Shown: positions 1-6,700 of the stretch, in pieces | How positions within the stretch are numbered: the stretch's first letter is position 1 | How the letters are laid out: every line of letters begins with the position of its first letter | DNA from: Treponema sp. | Lineage (GTDB): Bacteria; Spirochaetota; Spirochaetia; Treponematales; Treponemataceae | Reading direction: 5' to 3' | Assembly (NCBI GenBank): GCA_016296205.1 | Contig: JAEDJS010000053.1 | Location: 1-13,520, forward strand | Length of the DNA: 13,520 nt | The notes under the pieces: generated by a model | Seen by the model: only the letters and a program-made list of their open reading frames with translations | Databases searched by the model: none | What the model was told of the DNA's origin: nothing | Program-made: the position numbers and the translations under genes

Positions 1-35
1 GTAGGGGTCGACTCCCTGTAAAAAATAATGAGAGC

Positions 36-70
36 AAAAAAATAACCGGTTACCAAAGAGATAACCGGTT
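36..70 (-). terminator. Rho-independent terminator of tRNA-Gly
   Basis: Read on the minus strand just after the tRNA, AACCGGTTA (70-62) and TAACCGGTT (52-44) form a perfect 9-bp stem with a 9-base loop. The stem is followed by ATTTTTTT (43-36). Stem plus T tract is the classic intrinsic terminator, and it lies 5 bases past the end of the tRNA gene. The stem is built from two copies of the self-complementary octamer AACCGGTT. Confidence 0.85.
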
Positions 71-74
71 TGAA

Positions 75-147
75 AGCGGTAGAAGGGAGTCGAACCCTCG
101 TCTCCAGCTTGGAAGGCTGGGGTAATGAGCCGTTATACGACTACCGC
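75..147 (-). tRNA. tRNA-Gly (anticodon UCC)
   Basis: The minus strand folds as a full cloverleaf. The acceptor stem GCGGTAG (147-141) pairs perfectly with CTACCGC (82-76), and the discriminator is T at 75. The anticodon stem is CCAGC/GCTGG around the loop CTTCCAA, giving anticodon TCC (113-111), which reads GGA and GGG glycine codons. The T arm has the usual TTCGACT loop flanked by a GAGGG/CCCTT stem. CCA is not encoded: the bases after the discriminator read TTC, so the 3' end must be added by the CCA-adding enzyme. A promoter upstream and a terminator downstream make it a single-gene transcription unit. Confidence 0.95.
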
Positions 148-159
148 AAATATGTTTAT

Positions 160-188
160 AATATATAGATTCTAAAAAAAAATGTCAA
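160..188 (-). promoter_or_regulatory. Promoter of tRNA-Gly
   Basis: On the minus strand a consensus -35 box TTGACA (188-183) is followed after exactly 17 bases by TATATT (165-160), a 5/6 match to the -10 box. Transcription would start near 153, a few bases before the mature tRNA 5' end at 147. This fits a sigma-70 type housekeeping promoter. Confidence 0.75.
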
Positions 189-229
189 TAACTTTTATAA
201 AAAAATTCAATTTTTTCTAATTTTTTTTG

Positions 230-258
230 TTACTATGATTAAAATTCAATGTTATAAT
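230..258 (+). promoter_or_regulatory. Putative promoter of the OmpA-domain gene
   Basis: A perfect -10 box TATAAT lies at 253-258. The -35 region is poor: TTACTA at 230-235 gives 17-base spacing, and TTGTTA at 227-232 a longer spacing of 20. The predicted start near 265 would leave a leader of about 57 bases. The surrounding T- and A-rich runs (200-240) could act as an UP-like element; that last point is inference. Confidence 0.5.
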
Positions 259-321
259 ATAGACAGACAATATATCATTCAACAGTCAACCTCAACTTAA
301 TTCATAATTCACGGAGGAAAT

Positions 322-1662
322 ATGAAGAAACATGGACGTTTTGCAATAATATTGTTTTGTGCAGCAGAAGTTTCAATTCAACTTTCGGCACAAAATTACT
401 ACCAGTTTACACAGGAAAATTCCCCTCACCCTGTTACAGAAATTCAATATACAGGCGGGAAAAGTTACATTCTTGTAGAACGAACAGATTTACGCCGCTA
501 CGAAAACGGGAAATATATCGGACTTACAAGCCGTGAAACAAAATCCTACATTACTCCAGAACAGCAGAACGGTTCCACATGGCTTTACGACGGAAGTTTT
601 TATGTTGACGAAGCCACAAAGCATAACTCCATGGAAGTTCGCGGTGGAGTTAACGAAGCAGTTGAATCAAAATTTACAATCGATAAAAACGGTCATTTTA
701 CAATGATTGTAGACAACGGATTTCCTTCATTCAGAAGTTTTCCAAGTTACACAAACCAGGAACTGTTTACAGGTGCAAAATGGGTTTCAAAAAGTGAACG
801 CTCTGTTGATCCACTTAATAAAGGAAAGTTCACAAAAATTCCAATGACTGTTGAATACACTTTTGCCGGCGAAGATGTTTTTAACGAAGAACCAGTTTAT
901 GTTATCAACGCACAATGGGCTACACGATATACTGCAAACAATTATGACCCGGACGGTGACCCAGAATTAAAAGGCGCCCAGGGAAGCCACGTTGCAAAAA
1001 TATTTATCAGCCAGAAAACTGGTGCGGCTGTTTATGTTCGAGACAGCGTAAACGAAGCTTTTATGTATTCAAACGGAAAACAAATCGTAAACAAAGGCAC
1101 TATCAACCTGTTTACAAAATATCCCCCAACATTTGACCGCACTGAAGTTTATTCTTCAATTGCAAAAAATTTTGGAACATCTGGTGGCAGCGGAAACGGT
1201 TATGGAAAATACGATGAAGAATTCAGAGTGAACACAACAGCTCCAGGTACTAACCTTAAAAGTGATTTTGGCAAGTTGATAAAAGGAAATGACAAAATTA
1301 AAATTGAAAATACTTCCAGCGGTTTAAAATTTACAATGGAAGATTTAAAATTCCATCCGGACAGTGCCCAATTGCTGCCAGAAGAAATTGATAAAATAAA
1401 AACAATTGCAGACATTCTTTCAAACGCAAAAAACAGAATGTTTCTAATAGAAGGTCACACTGCACGAACAGGATACACAGAAGGCGAAGATAAACTTTCT
1501 ATAGAACGTGCCAAAACTATTGCAAACCTTTTATTTGATAATGGAATTGAACTAGACAAAATGATTTGCCGTGGAAGTGGAAGCCGAAAGCCAATTGATT
1601 CAAACGACACTCCGGAAGGACGAGCAAGAAACCGTCGTGTAGAAATTACAATTCTTGAATAA
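322..1662 (+). CDS. Secreted OmpA-domain (peptidoglycan-associated) protein
   Basis: This 446-aa protein should be exported and carry a C-terminal OmpA-like domain, the module that tethers outer-membrane or periplasmic proteins to peptidoglycan. Residues 1-23 form a signal peptide, probably cut after LSA (23). No lipobox cysteine is present. Residues 24-285 form a beta-rich N-terminal region I cannot assign to a family. A Gly/Ser-rich linker (286-296) leads to the OmpA domain (about 343-446), with FHPDSAQL, EGHTA, LSIERA (392-397) and the NRRVEI ending. The domain keeps the conserved Arg396, but the usual Asp of the HTD motif is Ala381. The size and layout resemble the treponemal Tp0624-type OmpA proteins; I infer this from memory. 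The start is supported by GGAGG at 313-317, four bases before ATG. No clear terminator follows. Confidence 0.85.
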   Translation: MKKHGRFAIILFCAAEVSIQLSAQNYYQFTQENSPHPVTEIQYTGGKSYILVERTDLRRYENGKYIGLTSRETKSYITPEQQNGSTWLYDGSFYVDEATKHNSMEVRGGVNEAVESKFTIDKNGHFTMIVDNGFPSFRSFPSYTNQELFTGAKWVSKSERSVDPLNKGKFTKIPMTVEYTFAGEDVFNEEPVYVINAQWATRYTANNYDPDGDPELKGAQGSHVAKIFISQKTGAAVYVRDSVNEAFMYSNGKQIVNKGTINLFTKYPPTFDRTEVYSSIAKNFGTSGGSGNGYGKYDEEFRVNTTAPGTNLKSDFGKLIKGNDKIKIENTSSGLKFTMEDLKFHPDSAQLLPEEIDKIKTIADILSNAKNRMFLIEGHTARTGYTEGEDKLSIERAKTIANLLFDNGIELDKMICRGSGSRKPIDSNDTPEGRARNRRVEITILE

Positions 1663-1697
1663 AAAAAACGCACCAGGTATGAAGCAAAAACAAAACA

Positions 1698-1874
1698 TTA
1701 AAATTGCTGCATCATTTCCCAGAGCAATTTTCTACTAAAAGCAATTCCAGTACCAAGAAAATAAGTAATGGAAATATAAGTTGAAATATCCATGGGGTCT
1801 TTCTGATCACAACCAAATGCAGTAATAAGGCCAATTACAGTAAGCTCCAGAAAAAGAGCAGAGGTAACAAACAA
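1698..1874 (-). pseudogene. 3' remnant of a membrane-protein gene
   Basis: An open stretch of 58 codons on the minus strand ends in TAA and reads like real protein rather than noise. It has a hydrophobic segment LFLELTVIGLITAFGC, a polar turn DQKDPMD, a second hydrophobic segment ISTYISITYFLGTGIAF and a basic/amphipathic tail ending WEMMQQF. Upstream it runs into TAG (1880-1878) and more in-frame stops. There is no ATG at the front and no Shine-Dalgarno, only a possible TTG. I read it as the tail of a two-helix membrane protein whose 5' part is lost. A tiny intact membrane protein starting at TTG 1874 or at the internal ATG (codon 28) is the alternative. I do not recognise the family. Confidence 0.4.
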
Positions 1875-1891
1875 TTTCTATTTTAATGCAA

Positions 1892-1920
1892 TTGACAAAA
1901 CTTAATCAAATCTTTACCAT
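1892..1920 (+). promoter_or_regulatory. Promoter of the acyltransferase gene, predicted leaderless start
   Basis: A consensus -35 TTGACA (1892-1897) is followed after 17 bases by TACCAT (1915-1920), a 4/6 match to the -10 box. The usual start point, 6-7 bases on, falls on the ATG at 1927. No Shine-Dalgarno sequence precedes that ATG, and an in-frame TAA at 1903-1905 rules out a longer protein. Confidence 0.6.
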
Positions 1921-1926
1921 TTTAAT

Positions 1927-2739
1927 ATGGAAAAAAAAGTAATCTATTACAAAGATGAATTAAATGATGAATTTGCCGGTGACAGTATTCAGCCAAAAGT
2001 GATTGACGGCAACTGGGTTTACGTTCACACTTCATTATGGAAGAAATTCACACGGTTTTTCTGGCTCAGAATTGTATTTACACCAATTGCCTGGAGTTTC
2101 CTTAAGTTTAAATATCACTGGAAAGTAGAAAATAAGAATGCCCTCAAATATGTAAAAAAACAGGCCTTCTTTATGTTTGGTAACCATACTCACAATATTT
2201 GCGATGCTTTTATTCCTCCTATTATGCATTCACCAAGAAATATTTATCTTATTGTAAATGCAAATAATGTAAGCATGCCAGTTCTTGGAAAACTTACACC
2301 AAGCCTGGGAGCAATTCCACTTCCTGCAAATCTTGCGGCTACAAAAAACTTTCTGAAATGCATAGAAACAAGAGTTAACCAGAAGTGCGGAATTATCATA
2401 TACCCGGAAGCCCACATCTGGCCTTTCTACACAAAAATAAGACCATTTCCCGATACGAGTTTCAGATATCCAGTTCAGTATGACACACCAGTTTTATGCT
2501 TTACAAATACATATCAGAAAAGAAAATTTTCTAAAAATCCAAAAATTGTGACTTACATTGACGGACCATTTTATCCAGACAAAAATCTTGATAAAAATTC
2601 AAGGAAAAAGGATCTCAGAGACAAATGCTACAATGCAATGTGCCAGCGATCAAAAAATTCAAACCTGGAAATAATTCAATATATTAAAGCTGAACAGGAT
2701 GAAAATTCCGAAAATTTAAATTCAGCTAAAGGAGTGTAA
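1927..2739 (+). CDS. PlsC-type lysophospholipid acyltransferase family protein
   Basis: This 270-aa protein belongs to the glycerolphosphate/lysophospholipid acyltransferase superfamily, which moves an acyl chain from acyl-ACP or acyl-CoA to a hydroxyl of a lipid or glycan at the membrane face. A hydrophobic stretch (about 42-60) fits a membrane-associated helix. The catalytic block I is GNHTHNICDAF (85-95). Its His87 and Asp93 are five residues apart, whereas the classic motif is HX4D. The block III position reads IIYPEAHIWPFYTKIRPF (157-174) in place of the usual PEGTRS, a form I recall from a subset of Firmicute and spirochaete members. The true acceptor is unknown; 1-acyl-glycerol-3-phosphate is only one candidate. 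The gene precedes a glycosyltransferase, which suggests a glycolipid or surface-glycan role. ATG 1927 is the only possible start in this frame upstream of the domain. Confidence 0.8.
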   Translation: MEKKVIYYKDELNDEFAGDSIQPKVIDGNWVYVHTSLWKKFTRFFWLRIVFTPIAWSFLKFKYHWKVENKNALKYVKKQAFFMFGNHTHNICDAFIPPIMHSPRNIYLIVNANNVSMPVLGKLTPSLGAIPLPANLAATKNFLKCIETRVNQKCGIIIYPEAHIWPFYTKIRPFPDTSFRYPVQYDTPVLCFTNTYQKRKFSKNPKIVTYIDGPFYPDKNLDKNSRKKDLRDKCYNAMCQRSKNSNLEIIQYIKAEQDENSENLNSAKGV

Positions 2740-2775
2740 GATAAAACCGCTAAAATAGCGCGGCTTTATCTTACT
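2737..2775 (+). terminator. Long hairpin after the acyltransferase, possible terminator
   Basis: Starting at the stop codon, TAAGATAAA (2737-2745) pairs with TTTATCTTA (2765-2773), and CCGC (2747-2750) pairs with GCGG (2760-2763), with one A/C mismatch between the two helices. A competing inner hairpin CGCTA/TAGCG (2748-2760) with an AAA loop excludes the outer GC pairs. The T run in the right arm is interrupted, so it may be a weak or leaky terminator or a 3' stability hairpin that allows some read-through into the glycosyltransferase gene. Confidence 0.5.
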
Positions 2776-2777
2776 TA

Positions 2778-2796
2778 AAGTTTGCGTTGCAAACTT
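2778..2796 (+). repeat. Palindromic repeat AAGTTTGCGTTGCAAACTT, copy 1
   Basis: The arms AAGTTTGC and GCAAACTT are perfect 8-base inverted repeats around GTT. A 19-base stretch (2779-2797) recurs identically on the minus strand at 13520-13502. Here it lies 21 bases before the glycosyltransferase ATG. It may be a small dispersed repeat or a protein-binding site. Confidence 0.75.
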
Positions 2797-2817
2797 AGTA
2801 TTTAATAGGAGAATCAG

Positions 2818-3663
2818 ATGATTAATATTCTTTTTGCAGGAAATGACAAAGTTTACGATGGATTTCTTACCTGTGCCTTAAGTATGTTCAAAAGAAGTAC
2901 AACAACAGAACCTTTTAATTTTTACATACTTACCCTTAACCTTCAGGATATTAACCCAAATTACAAGGATATTTCAGACAAGCACATCCGTTTTTTTGAC
3001 CAGGTAATCAAAAGCTATAATCCGGAAAACACAATTACAAAAATTGATGCTACTGAATATTACAATAAAGAATTCAGAGGATGTCCAAATGAAAAATGCT
3101 ACACAAGTCCCTACACCCTATTAAGGCTTTTTGCAGATCTTATTCCGGGAATGCCCTCAAAATTTCTTTACCTTGATGCAGACATTATGTTCAATAAAGA
3201 CATAAAACTTCTATATGATATTGATGTTTCCAAAGTTGAATACGCCGCTGCACACGATCATTATTTTAAGCTGATTTGCCCGTTTCTTAATCCAAGATAT
3301 ACAAATGCAGGAGTAATGCTTTTTAACCTGGACATGTGTCGCAAAAATGATTTCTTTAAAAAAGCCCGGGAACTTATAAAGGTAAAAAAACTTACATTTG
3401 CAGACCAGAGTGCACTTAACAGAAGTACAACAAAGAAAAAATTATTAAGCCAGCGCTACAATGATCAGAAATTCCTCTATAAAAATACAATTATCCGCCA
3501 TTTTTCACAGCGACTGTTCTATACCCAGAAGCCTCATATTAAGAACATTAAACAGTGGAAAGTTCAGGAAGTTCATAAAGTATACAAATACTGGCAGTTT
3601 GATGATATTTTAAATGAATATATTTACCTTATCAACAAATTTGAAAGGGATTTCGAAAAATAA
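2818..3663 (+). CDS. Glycosyltransferase family 8 (LgtC/GatA-like fold)
   Basis: This 281-aa cytoplasmic enzyme should transfer a hexose, typically glucose or galactose from UDP-sugar with retention of configuration, to a surface glycan or lipid. The N-terminal MINILFAGNDKVYDGFLTCA matches the nucleotide-binding start of GT8. The metal-binding DXD motif is DAD (120-122) within LYLDADIMF. NAGVMLFNL (163-171) and DQSALN (196-201) are the family's sugar-binding landmarks. The C-terminal part has HFSQRLFYTQ followed by KQWK, where GT8 members place a metal-binding His and acceptor contacts. There is no signal peptide. The start has AGGAG at 2807-2811 upstream of ATG. It follows the acyltransferase by 78 bases that hold a hairpin and a repeat. 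The sugar and the acceptor cannot be told from sequence. Confidence 0.88.
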   Translation: MINILFAGNDKVYDGFLTCALSMFKRSTTTEPFNFYILTLNLQDINPNYKDISDKHIRFFDQVIKSYNPENTITKIDATEYYNKEFRGCPNEKCYTSPYTLLRLFADLIPGMPSKFLYLDADIMFNKDIKLLYDIDVSKVEYAAAHDHYFKLICPFLNPRYTNAGVMLFNLDMCRKNDFFKKARELIKVKKLTFADQSALNRSTTKKKLLSQRYNDQKFLYKNTIIRHFSQRLFYTQKPHIKNIKQWKVQEVHKVYKYWQFDDILNEYIYLINKFERDFEK

Positions 3664-3717
3664 TCAACTATTATAATTAACCAGTTTTTGAGTGTAACTT
3701 AAAACAACCTTTACTAC

Positions 3718-3746
3718 TTGCCTTAAAGCAAAAATGTCAATATAAT
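3718..3746 (+). promoter_or_regulatory. Promoter of the envelope operon, predicted leaderless start
   Basis: TTGCCT (3718-3723), a 17-base spacer and a perfect TATAAT (3741-3746) lie immediately ahead of ATG 3755. The start point expected 7-9 bases after the -10 box falls at or within two bases of the ATG. No Shine-Dalgarno is visible. The in-frame codon inside the -10 box is TAA (3743-3745), so translation cannot begin further upstream. Confidence 0.7.
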
Positions 3747-3754
3747 TTTATATT

Positions 3755-6700
3755 ATGAAACTTTCACGCTTTTTGGCAATTTTTTTAAGTCTTGCACTCA
3801 GTTCTATAATTTCAGGGTGCAAAAACTATATCCTTCCAGAAGGAAATATTGCACTTATCACATCATCTTCAAGTGGAAATATCCAGCTTCTTCCCCCGGA
3901 AAAAATAACTGCAAGTCAGGGAAAAACAAAAGCAATAACTCTTTCCTGGCAGCCAGCAGTTGGAGCGGTACAATACAAAATATATTCTTCTTTAACAGCA
4001 TTTGAAGAAGTTCAGCAAGTAGCAGAAACAAAAGACGGCAGTACTTCCAGCATCACATTAATGGAAGAAAGCGGTGTCTCAAAATATTATAAAATTAAAA
4101 CTGTTGGTGCCAACGGTAAAGAAAGCAATTTTTCCAATTTTGTTTACGGCTCAACAATGGCAACACCAATCATTACTAACATTGAACAGCCAGAAGAAGG
4201 AAACAGTGCAATAGTTCATTTCTACATGTCAAACTGCAATGCTTCAACTTATGAAAATTACGTTAAATATGAAATTTGCTGTTACCAGGCAGATAAAACA
4301 ACACAGGCAGTAAATCCGGTTATTCTTGACCACCATGCCACAAGTGCCAGAATAGAAGGCCTCTCTCCAAAAACAGTATATTATTATGAAGTAAGAGCTT
4401 ATACAGTTTCAGATCAGAAAAATGCAGAAATAAGCGATAAAATTGATGCAGAAACAGCAAGACTTCTTATTCCTCAGGCACCAATCCAATTAACAGCTGC
4501 AAAAGGAACAAGCAAAGATAATATTGAACTTTCATGGATTCTTCCAGAATTTACAGATGTTTCTACTGGTGGTTCCAGCTTTGAAAGACATCCACTGTAT
4601 TTTACAATTGAACGAAAACTTAAATCTCAGGATTCAGACCAATATCAGACAATTGTTCCATATCTGGGAACAATGATTACTGATGCAGAACTCCTTGCCA
4701 ATCCAAGTAAAATGCGGTTCAGCTGTGAAGACAGTGCTAAGAATTCACCACAGATTCAGGTTGAACTTTCTACTGACGATGACTGCGAAATCAACAATAA
4801 TTATCCGGATTACATTTCAAAAGCAAAAATCACATTTGTTGATTCAACAGCAGTGCGTGGCTTGCAATATTCATACAGAGTTCAAAGCTATGTTGATGAT
4901 GTTAAAAAAATTACAAGTGCACCAAGCGCTGTAAATGAATGCGAAGGTTGGAAAATTCCACTTGCTTCATTTAAAATCACTCCAGAATATATTCTTGATG
5001 CAGAAAATCAAGCAAACTACGCAGAAATCCAATTAAAATTCAATATGGATTTTACACCACTGGAGCAGGATTACAAATATTTTATTATTCAGAAAAAACA
5101 CACAGAGCTTGACGGCACTCCATCTGAATCAGAGCCAGTTAACATCCAGTTGAACACAATAGAAGATTTAAATTCAACTGTTATAAAATTTTCAGATTTA
5201 TCTGATCCTCAGACTCTTGGTTATTACTTATTCAATATTGTAATTTCAAAACCTGACGCAACAGATAGCTCCGACTATATCGAAATTTTAACAGCTTCTA
5301 AAAAGATTCTTGTAATCAACGATGCAACATACAAAATAGAAAATCCACATTTTTCTGTTGCAGACGGCTATTCATCAAAATTTGTTCTCTCCTGGGATTA
5401 TAACCAAGATGCAAGCTATTCAATTTCATGGAATGATTACGATACAACTGGCCAGCAAACCGGCGGATCAGAAACAGAAATTGAACTTATAAAAGACACT
5501 GATTTTACCGTAAGTGATGGAAAAGCAGTGTGCAATCATCCATCTCCAAGCGGCTCAATCAGAACTTATTCACTTACTGTAGACGAAGGACTTTCAGAAA
5601 CTTTCCTTATTGAAACAGACAACGTAGAAAAGAAATTCAAGACACTTGGAAAAGCACAGCCTGTTTTTGATATTGATTCAATATGCTACGACAAAATCAG
5701 TTTTAAATGGCCACAGGTTCAGAAAGCAGACAAATATTATGTGAACGCAACCTACAAAAATCTTGAAGGTGTAACAGTAAACGTTTATGACGAAAACCAG
5801 CTTATTGATACTTCAGAAATTACAGGTGACCAGATTTCATTTGAAATTCCAAAAGAAAAGCTTCCAGGCTATAGTTCAATTACCCAGGAAGAAACAACAA
5901 CTGAATATTTTGATTCAAGACTTGCAGGAGCAGATTTGAACATTACAGTTATATGTTTAAATGATTCAACCAGGGATTTCACAGAAGCACCATTTACAGC
6001 AAACAGTCTAGGAACAGCAAAGCTTTATGAAGGAATTCAAAATCCAACAGAAAGAAGTTCAAATTATATTGCAATTAACTTTAAGAAAATTCCTGGTGCT
6101 AAAGGATATTTAATTTACAGAACAGAACGTGATGTATCAAATACAGAAATCCGTAATTCTCAGTCAATTTATTTTGATGCTGTTAAGAACGAACTTCTTG
6201 TAAACAGTTCAGAAATTAATTCAAAAAGAACTTCAGTTGAATATTCTGAAATAACAAAAACATATAAGATTATAGACAGACAATGTGACCAGGAAGACAA
6301 GTTCAGTTCTTATGAAACAAGTCAGGCAAAAATATCATGGGGGCTTCCTTATGGTTATACAATCATTCCTGTTCTTAAAACAGAAGATTTTACATTTGCT
6401 CAAAACCTCATTGAATTTGAATCAACACCAATTAGCGGAATTATTTACACAAATTTAACTGATGGCTCAATTACTAAAATCTGTTCAACTTACGGCTATG
6501 GTCAGAATCTTAAAGCTTCAAAAGCAGACAGTACAGATGCAGTAAAATTAACATGGAACAAACCATACGACAGTGATGCTCTTACTCCTGTTATTTACAG
6601 AAGAAAACCTGGAGAAAATGGAAAATGGCAGAAAGTTGATTCTATCGGAAAGAAGCTTGAAGAAGTTTCTGTTCAGCCGGATAAAACAGACGAAGCTTAT

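Noticed and set aside
1..20. A second tRNA gene ending at the left edge on the plus strand
   Set aside because: The T-arm-like fold has G instead of T at the first loop position, and the bases after it (TAAAAAA) make no plausible acceptor strand.
3664..3717. A terminator after the glycosyltransferase gene
   Set aside because: No inverted repeat of useful strength is visible in this stretch.
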